From contig CANTUZ010000004.1 of the NCBI GenBank assembly GCA_947846985.1, positions 8,918,927 to 8,982,926 of the forward strand: DNA of 64,000 nt, written 5' to 3'. Source of the DNA: Fratercula arctica. Taxonomy: Eukaryota; Chordata; Aves; Charadriiformes; Alcidae. The notes beneath the pieces were generated by a model. The model was not told the origin of the DNA. It did not search any database and saw only the letters and a program-made list of their open reading frames with translations. Of the stretch, positions 22,641 to 35,760 are shown piece by piece. Both the position numbers and the translations under genes were made by a program. Position 1 is the stretch's first letter, and the number at the start of each line of letters is the position of its first letter.

Positions 22641-25600
22641 GGACTGCTTGGTGCGCTTAGGGTAAATACACCCTTCCGTTTTTTTCCTGTCGGAGAAAGG
22701 GGTGATTACCAACAGTAGGCTGATCCACTAGAATTACTCCTTGTGCTGCAAAATGTAGCAGTGGCAGCCCATAGGTGGCTTTAGTATATCATGTTAAGTA
22801 CAACCCATGCCCAGGAGCGAGTTTGCTCAGTTATGTGAGGAGAAAGACTAAAAGCTTTTATTATTTTCAAAGGGAGAGTGGATGCATCTCAGTAGGATGA
22901 CACATCTGCAGAAAAGGCAAAGACCTGGGCAAAATTTAGCCTTCTGGTTCCTCTCATCTTGTCAATGATGTGCTCCCAAGCAAAACTTACTATATCTCAT
23001 CAGTTAATGCTGAAAAGCCGCTCTACGAATGTGTAACTGGGCCTAGGGAACCTAAATGGTGCTCAGCTGCCCTCTGTGGTTGGAAGGTGAGACAAGAAGT
23101 ACTTTGGACTTGAGAAACATTGTTATTCCATGTAACCCTGTGGTGCTGAAGCATCCCTGCCTGATACCATCAGCCTCAAGAATAAATCACAATTAACATA
23201 ACTCAGTCACAAAAAGTTGGAAAGCTCAAATGTTTTTCACAAAGACTGGTAGACAGTGCAAGAGACTCAACCCAGTGGAAAATAACATTATAGCATTTAC
23301 ATAAAGCTCTGCATTTTCAGCACCCTTGCTTAGGTGTTTAATCTCCTGCCCTCTGAGCCAATTTGGTAATGACTACCTCTATGAGGAAACACGATGAAAT
23401 TCTTGCCAGTTAAAAGTACTACTACTATTCCTCTTAATCAAGCAGGCTCTATTTAATATGTGTATAAGTAAACTCTATTAAGAAAGTCCTTTCGTCTCCA
23501 CAAGTCACAGCTTGATTGTGGTTAACAAGTTTTTATCACGGAATCATCATATGTTTGGATTGTCTGGGCACAGCTATGGTGCAGGTCAGAAAAAGATGGA
23601 GTTGCACTCTTACCTCCAGATTTCCTTCCATCGTTAGTTTAATTTAGATTTTCCACAACATTTTACTACATTCTCTTAACTTCCTTTGTATTTTAAAGAA
23701 GGTTTCAGGAAACAAAAACAAGTAGTAAGGGATATGATGTACTTTTACCCATCTGCCTGCCACGATCTTATCTCTAAATTCATACAGACTGGCTAGATTA
23801 TTCTAGACATTTCTTTGAAAGCATATGGTTTCCCACTGTGCGAGTGTAGTGTTCTGCTATGTTCTGGAAGGAATTCTTTCAGAAATCAGCATGGCTACTG
23901 TAAACATTCTAGCCTTCATTTATCAGTTCCGGCTGCCTGCTTAAGAGATTATATTGCTACCTGGGCTTGGCTAGAATATCTTGATTTATTTCTGTGAGCC
24001 TTGGATCTAGCGCAACAAAATAGTGGCTATTTTTGATCCCCAGATAAGAGCTGGAAATCGAGAGGAGTTCCAGGAACCCACCCTAAGGAAGTGAAAGTTT
24101 AGAAGACTTCTACTTAAAAGAATTTAAATGCTAGGAAATAGACAAATACATTAGAAATAATATAATGCAAATACTAAATACACTAAGTATACTTGGATTG
24201 GAACATTTCCAAACCTAGCGGAAAGAAACTGCTGAAAACACTTAGGTTCTGACCTGGAGGAACACTGTCTGGTTGTCCCCTTGTTAGTGTACACCTCAGA
24301 CAAGTCCAGGTATGCAGCACCAACGAAGTTAAGATCCCAGTGCAGCTACATCCACCTTCAGTACTGGAGCACCATCATTAGAAGACAAACACTCAAGATC
24401 TGCTAGCTCAAATATGACAAACAAATTTTGTTACCCTGCTGTTAGTGTTACCTGCCAGAGAAATGCCAGAAAAAAACAGTTTCTCCACTATGACTTTTTC
24501 AGCCGTTTCTTCTTTGCCTGTCTTTGATTTGCCAAGACAAAAAGTCTGTCCCCATAAAGTAAAAAAGTTATGTTCTACAGACCTACATCTGGTAAAGGGT
24601 CCCCCAAAAGTCTCTTAGCATTATTGTGTTGCTTCTGCTGTTCTTTCTGCGCTTCTTGGTGGGGTTTTTTTTGGTGTGAATAAATCTGACTTTGATCTAA
24701 TTGACAGCCAGCTGTCATAGATCCTAACCCATGATTGGGGAGCTCAGGTATCGCTAATGTATATAATTGAGTGTCAGTAGAACAATATGATGAGAGGAGT
24801 GAAAGGAAAATTGGGCATTCTGTGTTACTTGTGGAGAAAAACCTCAGAATTTTCCAAATTCTGAAATTAATGCACAGCACGTTCATATGGATTTGATCTG
24901 AAGAGCAAACAAAGTGGTAATACTTATTTATAGATTTTTTTTAACTAATAAAATTTGAAGAATAGCTAGAAAATGAATAATTTATTGCTATATTCATATG
25001 CAATCTCATCTATTGTTACTTGTTTATCCTCTAGTTCTTGGAGGTTAATAGCCATTAACTTCCATAGCCGTCTGTCTGCCATGTCTGACATGATTTGTTC
25101 TAGCAACAAGGGAAAAACAGTAGTATCTTTTAAAGTTATTTGCTCACTGGTGTTAGATGTTCAATATTTTTCTACATCAATATACACTTTCTTCTTCAGA
25201 ATAGAGCCTTCTGCATTATAATTTGTCAGATATATACTATGACTGACTATTGCAACTTTGTCCTAAGAATTTCACAAATAGATCAGTTGCCGCCTACTTT
25301 GTTTGCTCCGCACGTGAAAAAATTCTCTAACTTTTTTTATTAAAGAGAAGCATGTAGGATGCTTCTGGATGACTTTTCCATCAGGAGGTGAATGCCTCAA
25401 CTCAGAACTACGTTCTTCACTTTTTCTTTTCAACCACTGCTTATTACAGCCTCTGGAAAGAAGACTGAACTCAGTGAAAAGCATAATGAGAGCACAACTT
25501 TACAAACAGAAATTGAACTCTGATCCAAGTCACTATCATGTCTGAAGTTTATTTTCCATTGATTTTGAAGCTGAAGAAGCATCTCTTATAATGCAAAGAT

Positions 25601-27571
25601 GGGCTATGTTCAGGACAGATTAGGAGGTGAACTGTGTGTGAAGGAATGTAGGGATGTCTCAGTAAATTTAGAATAATAGAACAATCGATCAGCTCCATTG
25701 ATTTTGGATATTTTTAAACCTAGCTTAATGTATGGGATGCACTGATGATTTTGTTTTATGCTGATACAGCTGGTAAATGCTTACCATTGAGGTCAATGCA
25801 ATGCTTGATGTCTTATTTCAAAATAGTATCTGCTTACATTCTTTAACATATCTTTTTTCATATTTATTTTCAGTGCTACATGTAGACCTATCTAAATTTT
25901 TTTAATGTAATGTCACAGGGTCTTTTAATGAAGGGATGCTGAACACATACAAGTTATTCAGAAATTTCTTTCAAAAATTTCAAAATATAGCATGAATAAT
26001 ATAGTGAAATTCATATCAACCCATTTTGCTGGTTTTGGCTAGGACAGAGGTAATATTCTTCATAGTTGCTGGTATGGGACTCAATTTTTCATTGGTAAAA
26101 AGTCCACTGTTATATCTTAGTCTTTGTAAATGGTGTGATATCTGAAGTGCCTGGTTATGATATAGCAGAAATAGATTAAGTTAATCTCTAACATTGTTCA
26201 TCCATTATAAAGTTACTCTGATGGTGTGCTTTACAGAAAAGTCTCTATAGCCCAGACTGGGACTAGCAGAAACCTATAAGCGCCAGTCAAGCGCTTACCA
26301 GATGAGTAACTGGTGGTGCCTTGCTACAGATCTAGGGGTAGGTTTGCTGCAACTGGAGCTCAACTTGGTGTAGGAGCTGAGAGCAGCTTTCTTTCAAAGA
26401 TGAAAAGATCAGGTTACTCTGGCTCTCAGCTCTTGGTCTCACAGTGGATCTGGCATTTATTATTCCAAATCTGGTCAAGTAAATGACTGACTTGTATACT
26501 AGAGATACATCTTCAAAAAACATATGCCAATGCATTTAGAAAGGCAGGTTTTTAACAAAACAACTTATTTGGGATATTTGCAACTGTACGTATGCAGCTG
26601 TGTTTTCAAATGGTAACTTCAGAACTGCAATAATTAGGCTATAGTGAAACAGCAGAGAAAGTACCCAGGCAGGCCTTTGAGCATAGCCATGTGTAGGGAA
26701 GAAGGCAGATTTTCAAGTAACTAAGTATGTTTTCATATTTGACTGTAGGTGCTTATAGGACAAATACTAAATGCGCAGACCCATCATTATTAGATTGTAT
26801 AACCTCACTGTATTGTGGGATATATCCACAGACAGTACAGACACTATGTAAGAGCTGCAGAAGAGTATTCTCTAGCGGCTCTCCTTAAAGGAACACAAAA
26901 AGACAAAAATAGAAAGTTACACAGATGTAAAAGTGTAGCAAGGAGTCTGGGGATAAGACCTGATAAGGAGGTAGACTTTTTACTGGTACATTGCAGTTCA
27001 TGAGCTCAGGTATGTGTATTCTTGCTTTAGCACTGGTAGTGTATGGCACTATAGATAATGAAATAGTGTACGTAAAATGTAGAATTAAAGTCAGAAAATA
27101 ATTTGAACTCCTCAATGCAACTGCAGATAATTTTAGTGCTTCCATTCTTCCAACTCAGTTCTTGACTGTACAGGTGTGACCTTTTGCATACTGGGCAGCA
27201 TTGTACCATATGTATTTTACTACAACACTAGCAAACCAAGCGCTTAAGTAATCAGACTATGTTTATCTGTGCAGTGGTAGTTAAATCCCATGAAGTCAAT
27301 GAGAGCTTTTCCAGTGGCTTTAATTTCACAAATTTAATAATATTAACCTTGTCTTGATTTTAAAAAGAGCTGACTTGGTTTGTTTGTTTGTTTGTTTCCC
27401 CATAGGAAAAACATGAATGTAGACACTTTTAATTTAGTTTTAAAACTAATACTGATTTAGCCCACGTTCAGTTGATGCTTTTTTTTTTTTTTTTTTTGCA
27501 TTTTAACTCTGTCTTGGGATTATCTTTCCAAAATACTGCTGTGTTTACATGTACTTTTTTTTTCTCTGTAG
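22641..27571. other. Gene-poor flank upstream of PGRMC2
   Basis: This is AT-rich sequence starting where the CpG island ends. I recognise no protein-coding exon. It has scattered donor-like sites in the first 450 bases (22662, 23087), a partial CTCF-like core at 23066-23075, and a GTTT microsatellite at 27378-27397. A minus-strand frame at 24575-24886 ends in a hydrophilic Lys/Gln-rich stretch but matches no family I know. Confidence 0.6.
27378..27397. repeat. (GTTT)5 tetranucleotide microsatellite
   Basis: Five perfect GTTT units, followed about 80 bases later by a long T-run (27479-27497). Confidence 0.93.
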
Positions 27572-27677
27572 CATGATATCACTTACGTTAGAAATTCCTA
27601 TGGTAATTTCCTTGGTTCACCACAGTCATCATCTGCTAGGTTGTCCACAGGTGTCTACCTCAGCTGCTGTTCTCTCT
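27572..27677 (+). ncRNA. Candidate exon A of an unidentified plus-strand transcript
   Basis: These 106 bases lie between a textbook acceptor (long T-tract ending ctctgtag) and a strong donor (TCTCTCT before gtaagt). Two of the three plus frames are open. If its third-phase frame is spliced to the exon-like segment at 29103, the frame continues. No homologous protein is recognised, so it is listed as a possible long non-coding RNA exon. The support is splice signals only. Confidence 0.2.
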
Positions 27678-28133
27678 GTAAGTGTTAGTGTTGACACACA
27701 ACACTGCTAGCTGTGAGTTAAAGATTGCAAACAGAAATAGGCTGCTACTGGCATTGCTCCTGGTCGACATTCTTGTATCTCTCTGTCCTGCTTACCTGCC
27801 TTTCCATCTCAGTTCCACTAAGTCTTTGAGGCATTTTACATTCTATTCAGTCTTAAATCACAATTTTTTTTTTTTATGGACTATTCCAGGCTACTGTTCA
27901 GAGAGACAGCTAATGAAACCCTATTCATAGTAGCTAACCAGAGAAGCAGACCTGTGTTTGATAAGCAGAGGTGGGAAATAGACCACACACCCCAGTTTTG
28001 AGTTCATTTCAGAAATGGTCATTAGCTATCCTAGGAGATTTCAGCAATGAATTCACAGGTGGCCCCACAGGATCAAAGTGAAGGAACCAATTTTTCAAGC
28101 TAATATACATTTTTTAGCCATATCTGTTACAGT

Positions 28134-28253
28134 GTTGGTTTTTCTGGAGAGATTGGCTTCTATTAAGGGCAAAAGCCATTTAAGCAACTTATGCAGGAGT
28201 TTATTGCCTCTCTTCCATCCCAAAGTCCACATCATTATTGAGGGGGGAAAATG
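28134..28253 (+). ncRNA. Candidate exon of an unidentified plus-strand transcript
   Basis: These 120 bases lie between acceptor tagccatatctgttacag and donor ATG-gtaagtac. They are open in one frame. Splicing through this segment would not keep the A-to-B frame, so it would be alternative or non-coding. The support is splice signals only. Confidence 0.15.
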
Positions 28254-28505
28254 GTAAGTACACAGCCAAGAGCAAATGTGTCAAAGTAGTGACCTAATCA
28301 TTTTAAATAGGCATACATGACCATTCACGCAATTAGATGTCTTTCCTTTAGTGTGTTGTCATAATCCGTATAACTACATAATTCTCACATAATGGCAAAC
28401 TGAGATAGAATTAAATCATAACTTAGGCTACTGATAACAGACCTCTTTATTGGACAAAATGTGTCAGGGTTCAAAGTCACCAAAAGTCAGTCTGTCCTTA
28501 TAAGT

Positions 28506-28509
28506 TCTT

Positions 28510-28540
<31 letters not shown>
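28506..28540. repeat. Polypyrimidine tract, T-runs with C interruptions
   Basis: The tract is ctttt-type units passing into an 18-T run. It is a low-complexity homopyrimidine stretch. Confidence 0.92.
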
Positions 28541-29102
28541 GAGGGGAGAGAGGAGCGTGTGAAAACTGCACACATGCAGCTCCTGTTCTTTGGCAAGCAT
28601 TCATAGCGAGGAATAAATTGCTGAAGTCCTCTGTGGCAAAGTCCATGTTTTTCAGTTTTTGCCCTTTCTTTTTCTGTTTTTCTATTTTTGATGTGGAAAG
28701 GGGAGGAATACAGAATACAGCCAGGTTATACTTACCAGGTAGCAACAATTACATCAGCAGCCTTTGCCCCTTTTTAATAAATAATGTTTCCAAACTTATT
28801 ATGCAGCCAGAATTTTGGTTGATTTGTTTAGTTAATAAGGTGAATTTTTCTGGGTCACATCTGTTATTAACACTCACGTTCATTGTTATGAGGTATTGTC
28901 ACCAAGGTCTACAAATTATTCTCTTCATTGGCTGAAGAAATTCCTGTACTGGAACAGAACAGCTCGCTTAGAAAGGCAGCATAGCCATTGTGTTAAAATT
29001 TGTAAACTTTTTTTTTAAAAAAAAGTCTTTATCACAAATGAGGTTGGCAACATTTTTCTTTTGAATTTCTGATTAATGAATTCCCTTTCTCTAATTTTGC
29101 AG

Positions 29103-29239
29103 ATACTCTGAATATGGAAGGCCCAGTTAGGAGACTGAGCAAAGCCATTGCTACAGATAGCAAACAAGTGCATCTCATTCCCAGTGACATCGCTGTGGAG
29201 ATGCAAGAGAGGAACACCACATTCTAAGACTTGCTGCAG
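29103..29239 (+). ncRNA. Candidate exon B of an unidentified plus-strand transcript, with a 37-codon ORF
   Basis: It follows a strong acceptor (ccctttctctaattttgcag) and ends CTGCAG before gtacaa. It contains an ATG at 29114 with A at -3 and G at +4, followed by 36 further codons and TAA at 29225-29227. The start is MEGPVRRLSKAIATDSK and the end is MQERNTTF. The composition is protein-like, but no family is recognised and the length is well within chance. A minus-strand frame overlapping it is not supported. Confidence 0.2.
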
Positions 29240-32200
29240 GTACAACAGGAACAAAGGACAACTTCATGGCATGAGTAAACATGAGGAAAGAAGGTGCTTG
29301 TTAGAAGGGTACTGAATAGTTACATTTTACAGGGAACATTTTAATGAAGGATAATATTAACTAGTTGTCTCATTTCAATTCATCTTTTATTTATATATTA
29401 TAAGGATGTAAACCTTTATTCTCTACTGCCAGAAAGAGTGAAAGCACCAGACAAAACAAAATGCTGTGCAAGCAAAACACTCCAGTGCGTGTGTTTTACA
29501 TCCCACCCCTTGGAAGAGACAAAGACCACCAAACATATGGTAGAAGATGGTAACATGACTCAGTCAGGGGTCAGGTGCAGCTACACTGGAATGATAGAGC
29601 TGCTCAGTCACATGGTTGCTGCTGTATCATATGAGCAGGATGGTGCCTGCCAAGCTAGCCTGCGCTACCAAGGAGAGGGAAGTTGAGTGGGAAGGGACTG
29701 AAATCTTTTAAAGCTTACTCTGCTGTTAAATACATACTTTCCTCAATACATTCCTGTCAAATTTTTAGATACTGTAGCAACAAGAGAGTTAGACTAGAAT
29801 ACCTTGCAATATAAATATAAATACTAACAAATCCAAATAGGAGCCCTTGACCTGCATTTTGCACTCACCTAGCAGGGTTGCGTGCAACTAAATAAAACAC
29901 AAGACACGGGAAAAGCAGGCTTAGTGTGTGTGTGTTCATATTTTATCTCTTTGCACCCCTGTCTCCTCCTTTTCATTTTGAATAATGACCAGGGCTAGGC
30001 TGAATCTAAATGGGAAATCCACATTCCAAACAAGCAATACAATATTATGATTTAATAATCAGTTTGTTAGAATTGGAAGCTGGAGGGGCGTTACACAGAA
30101 ACAGCCTGGAGAGAGTCAGAGACAGAGGTTGTCTTTAACACAAGTAAAGATTTGGGAACTTTCCTGTTAACATCCATGTTCAACGCAGACTTGCAGAAGT
30201 AGTCTTTAGAGACTAAAGTTTTCCTCCAGTGGTAAAAGCAGCCATGTACTTCTAGTAATCTGTGCTGTATAGGGATTCAGCTATGCAGACAGTGCAAGGT
30301 GAGCATGAGAATTCAGACACAGCATAAAGCTTGTGCAGGGCTATTTCCCTTTGAAAATCAGAGTAGTCTTGTTTTCTCTGTTCCAGTGCTGCTAGTGGCT
30401 GCAAAGAGGTAAAAAATAACACAAGCATAGCTACATTGCCCATGGGTGTATCTCCAGTGGCGCAGATATACTGCCAATGCAACATCTTTTTTACAGAGGG
30501 ATGTTACACCCTGTTTTGCCTTGAGTAAGTTAATTTCTGTTTAGACCATAAAGGTAAAAAATCATATATACCCGTGTTATGAAAGACATTTGTTACTGTC
30601 TGGAGATCATAGTTGTCCCTATTTGCAGAACCATTATACTACAGTAGACTCACTCCATGCAAGTATTTGTAAGGGAGATTTCAAATAAACTTGTGCTCTT
30701 TATTTGTGCCCATAATAAAGTAATTAAAAATCAATTAATATGCATTAAAAAATGAAGCAATATAAGTCTGTGATTCTGCATTAAGTAACACAAAATCTGT
30801 GCACGCCGGATTTCCTGGCAGTAAAAATTGGATCTGTATTGGCGTGAGCACACGACTGCATTTTTATCGAATCAGCCAGAGCATATGTTACAGTGTTTAT
30901 TCAGATTTTATGCCAGCTTTCTGTCAATTCAGGAGGATAAATTATGCCTGATCCAGCATAAAGTTAGAGTGGTATGAACAGACAATATCTCATCTGATAG
31001 GAACTCTCCTGGGACAAAATTATTTCATCAAGCTATTTACTGTCTCACAGAATGATAGCCTACCACCCTAATATGCTGTAAACCCTATATAGTCCTTAAA
31101 CAAATCTTTTCAAGTCAGAGCATGTCTATATCTGATTGGCTGTAAATAGTCTGACAATTTTTTCCTCAGAGGGAAAGAAGGAGAGAGTCACAAATTCAAA
31201 TTATATTTTACACCTTAGGCAAATACAGAAATGTTTCAGAATATGATTTGTATAGAAATCTCAAGTGTACTCGTGTATAAATGTAAATAATGAGATGGGA
31301 AAAAATGAGTCATAATGATAATTAGGAACATAATTCTTGAAATTATGGGGTTAGGTTTGGGCCCATATTATGGAAGAGAAATCTGTGCTTCCCACTATGT
31401 TTGTTCTTTTAAATATGCAGCTGCTGTGTCATATTACGGATCCTTGGCATTTCATTCTGAAGATGAATTATCATGACACTAGTTAGGGGAGGTGAAGATA
31501 GTAAACACAAACATTACAATGTGAACCAGATGATTTTTGAGATTTCCTAAGTCAAAGGGCCAAATCTGTCAGTAGGTGTGTACAAGTTTTACTAACTTTG
31601 ATACAAAATTGGTTGAGTATATTTAAGATTTTGTCAGAATTTTGTTAATTGCTATCTAAATTCTATTAGAATTTATGAATTTTGTCACCGCAGTATTGTC
31701 TGTCTTCGGCCAGGGATTGTAACTGACTGCAATTCAACATTGAATGACAGTATCGCTTAACATTGTTCAGGCAACCCTGGCTACTCATTTCTGCACCTGC
31801 ACTGCAGTCTTTACAAGGCTAGCACAGCAAATTTTTTGGGGTTCATAGTGGATTGGCCCATGGAACTGATTTAACTGAAGAATAGCAGGGATTACGAAGT
31901 GGCACTGCCACTGATATTTTTTTTTCTCCTCCAACTACATAGTGTATGAAAAAAAATGGAGCTGGGAACTTACAGCAGACCTGCCAAAAGGGAATGGTGG
32001 TGTGGGATGAACTGAAAGGATTATTCCTGACAAACTCAAGGTGAGAGAGCACACCTGTACCTTCTTTCCAGGGAATAAATTACAGTAGAAAAAAGTATCC
32101 CAAAGTAGACGCAGTCATATGAATACAGAAATACTTTTGAAAACTACAGCATGTTCTGGGGGCTGTAAATCAGCTTTGTTCTGGTATGACTACATCCATA

Positions 32201-35200
32201 GCAATTATGCTGGTATAACAATGTTAATAAAAATGTTCTTCTGACAGAGTCATGCTAATAAAAGTTTTACAGGTACAAGGCCCCTAAAAATTGGAATAAT
32301 TGATAAATAGTATACCCATCTAATGTAAATATGGCACACGCCAAATTCAGCAAGAATTCCTATTATGCAGATCTTAGTTAAGAGTTTGTAGAGCTGTAAT
32401 TCTGCTAAGCTAGCACTTTGGGAGAATGCAGAAGTTCCTTTTTAAAAGTTGAAAAGCCGTTCCATTTCTCTTGATACATTTTGGTGAACTTTCCAAAATA
32501 ATTCTCGGCACAGCTGAAGCAACTTTAGCATTCTTCTACTACTGTTTCTTCTACCACTACCACCTCTTAACAGCTTATGTTTGTTCTCAGAGTGGGGCCA
32601 GATTGTACTGAGAGATTGGTATTTTCAATACAGTTTCCTGTGGAGGAATAACCTAGGCTCTTGGCAACTTCCCACTATTCAATTCATACAAAGCACTCAC
32701 ATCATTTACTTTAGACACAGGTTTGGGCTCATGACCATTCGAATGTAATCTGTACTTGCAGTGCTATTTTTAACTGCAAACACATTACGTTATATGCAAG
32801 TACTAAATGTACACAAGAAACGAAGAAAACAAAACATGCTTTGGGGTTGAATTTTGCAAAAAGTGATACTTCATAATAGCTCGTCAATAGAAAGCACTTC
32901 CAAGAGAAAGTTGATTAAATATACTAAGTTAAGCTCCGATGATACATAGCAGTTTGCTACGTATCTAGATACTTAATCCAAAATGTGATTTGTGTACTTG
33001 ACTTTCACCTGCAAGAGAAACAACAGCCATCCTATGTGTGATTACAGTGTACTTGGGACTGAATGGGTCCAGCTACTGAGCAGACATTATACAGGCATTC
33101 TCTTAGATAGGCTGCTTTGGATGCTCAGAGACTCAGGAGTCACCACAAATCCTAAAGCAAAGAAACTACTGATGAATATTTAGTACGGTTAGCCCAGATA
33201 CTACTACTGTCTCCTTGAATGATAGAGCCTGTTAATTTGTGGTAAACCATGTGGGAATGAGAGTGATGTGAAAAAAATGTGTGTGATTTCTCCTGAAGCA
33301 ATTTCTTATAAAATAGTGGGAAATTTGTGTAATACCTTTAAAAATTAAAATCCTCATTCATTTCATCTTATACTGTTACATCATTATAATACTTGTGTAA
33401 CTGTACCTATATAGGATTTTTTTTTTTATATTCCCCCAACTACCATGCATGTGATTCCACACTTGTCTAAACAACCTGCTTTTGTTTGCCACTCTGAAGC
33501 CACAGCTGGGTGGATTAAGTGTTAAAATGCTACTTTACAGCCAGGTTTACTATGTCTCTGTACACACACCCTAGAAGTCAGCATTTTGCTCTAGCTCTCC
33601 TTTGTGCTTCCCATAAGTGCTGTGCTGAGGTCCTAGGTCTTCTTGCTCTATGGAAGAGGCAAAAGTACAGAAAGACTAGAATTCAAACTTTTTGAGGGAA
33701 CTTGTGAATTGAGCTGAGTCACGGCAGGCTTCATGCAACATCACATTAGAGAAAAAGACGTGAAGATATCCAAAACCAAGAGAACTGATACGTGCTGGGC
33801 CTTTATCAGAATTCAAACTAAATAGGAGATTTTTAAAAGACATTGACAACTTATTCTTCCATTTTGAACATGGACAATGTGGAAGAGAATAGTTAGTGTG
33901 GTGTGACTGAGGAATGCTTGTGTAACCACGTCTCCAAGGGATCTTTGGTGCACAGAAGCTTAATCCCTTAGGAATGGGTGTAGTTCTGTATTCCATCTCC
34001 TTCCTGCTTACCTTCCTCCCAACGTTCTTATTGCGGGCTGGTCTTCTGTCAAAGAAATACTCTGTAAGCTGCGCTGTAGAAATGTTTCTTAAGAAGTGTT
34101 GCTCTTACCTTTGTAAGATATTGGTGTAAATATGATATTGCTTAACTCTATTTAAATTACTGTCATCCTTACATGCTCCAAATGACAGTTTCTTTCCCAG
34201 AAGTAAGCCAGGAAGTCACAAACTTTTTTCCCTCCTTCATTCAAAGTTCCCTCTTCAGCCTTCTAGGCAACTGCCTGTGCTTAACACATGCTTACAATGA
34301 CGGTGGCTTCAAATGGTAAGAGCCAACTCATTTGCTGGTAGTTTCTGCAGTGAAGTAGGCACTATTCTTTATGCTCCCATGCCAATCATATCAGCCTCCA
34401 GAGAACATGCCTTATCATCAAAACGTGTATGAGTAAGAACATTTTGATCGCACAAGAAATAATTCATCATTATATGGTAATAAAACTTTACCAATGCATT
34501 TTTTTAATCAATAAAATCCTAATTAACCTTTTTCAGATATAAATCATTACAAAAGAAACCCCTTACATTGCAACAGTAAGGAAAAATGCACAGAAACATT
34601 TTATACAACACAATTTATAATTATATACAATTATTATAATTGTTATGCTGTTAACTCCCAGTGTGCTTAAATCTCATTGCACAGCAATGATAATGGCACA
34701 CCTAACTTAGGATTTGCCCACAGATGACAGAAAAAGAAATTCCGCAAGCTAAAAAATGCTTGGAAAGGCTCTAACGCAAGACAAAACCACTTCCTGATTT
34801 CCTGAGTAGGTCTATAAGACCTTCCAGCCTTACAGAAAATGAGTATAATAATGTTCTTGTAAATAAGGACAATTCTTTTTTTTTTTTATTTTCTTTTTGG
34901 CAACATAAATCAAGGCCTTACACCTCTCCCAAGGCTTTAGCCCTCTAAATGATTACTGAATTGCACTTAGTTATGGCCTTGTTTTCCCTATATCAGGGCT
35001 TCACATGGGCTTTCTACTTTCATAAGCAATATTAAGGAAGAGTGAGAACATGCCCTGTGCCACAAACCAGCCTCATTTCCCTCACTGCTCTGATGCAACT
35101 ACTAACAGTATCAGAGATACAGACATTTCCTTAATTTCATAAGCATATGAAATAAGAAGTGGAAAGAGACATATGATCTCCACAGTCTGGAAAGAGACTC

Positions 35201-35545
35201 AAAACAATAAAAAATTAACACCTTCTTTGCTCCTATAAAAACTGAAAATTGAACAGTAACTCTTCACCTTTCAAGTTTTGCTTCTAGGGTCTGAGCTCCT
35301 CAAAACCACCTGTATTATCTAGTGCTTACATGGCAAACAAGGGTGACCTTATGAAATACTTTAAGAAAGGAGAAGGTCGAGAGAGAAAGAAAGAAAAACT
35401 TGGGGAAATGGATAAATGATAAAAGGATAGGCTGATGTTTGTTTTGACTGTTGTTTAGGATTAATCCTGAGCATTACAAAGTTTAAATCATGTTGCCTTT
35501 TGCACTTAAAGCCGCATCAGACTCATGCGCATCATGCTCCTTGGT
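29240..35545. other. Gene-poor AT-rich interval
   Basis: I see no supported gene here. Short open frames at 29438-29686, 30252-30485, 32992-33183 and 33676-33996 lack recognisable features. The subregions 30660-30790 and 34430-34700 are rich in homeodomain-type TAAT/ATTA cores and look like unique, possibly conserved non-coding DNA. A near-perfect AT inverted repeat lies at 34627-34643. Confidence 0.55.
34627..34643. repeat. Inverted repeat ACAATTAT-T-ATAATTGT
   Basis: Two 8-base arms are perfect reverse complements around a single T. They lie in a longer stretch of TATAATTATATAC-type sequence. Confidence 0.9.
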
Positions 35546-35760
35546 CACAGAATCACAGGGCCATTTGAGATCAGGTTAAGCAGGGCCTTGTCCTGCTGAG
35601 TTCTGAAAATCTCCAAGGATGGAGAGTCAATAGACCCCATTGGACAACCTGCTCCAGTGTTTGACTATCCACATTATGAATTTTTTTTTTCCACAATATC
35701 TGTTCTATCTGGCCTACAATCTGTCTATCCTATTATCCAATCCATGACCAGAACCATTTC
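35546..35760 (-). mobile_element. CR1 LINE fragment, older and diverged, minus orientation
   Basis: It begins with the reversed 3' octamer region (tcacagaatcacaggg) and contains the diagnostic reverse-orientation segments tctccaaggatggaga, then acaacctgctccagtgtttg. Divergence is greater than in the copies at 903 and 57190. The left end near 35546 is clear. The right end fades between 35700 and 35790. Confidence 0.75.

Noticed and set aside
23530..23570. Possible CR1 3' remnant (tcacggaatcatcatatg)
   Set aside because: Only one octamer-like word matches, and the flanking CR1 body is absent.
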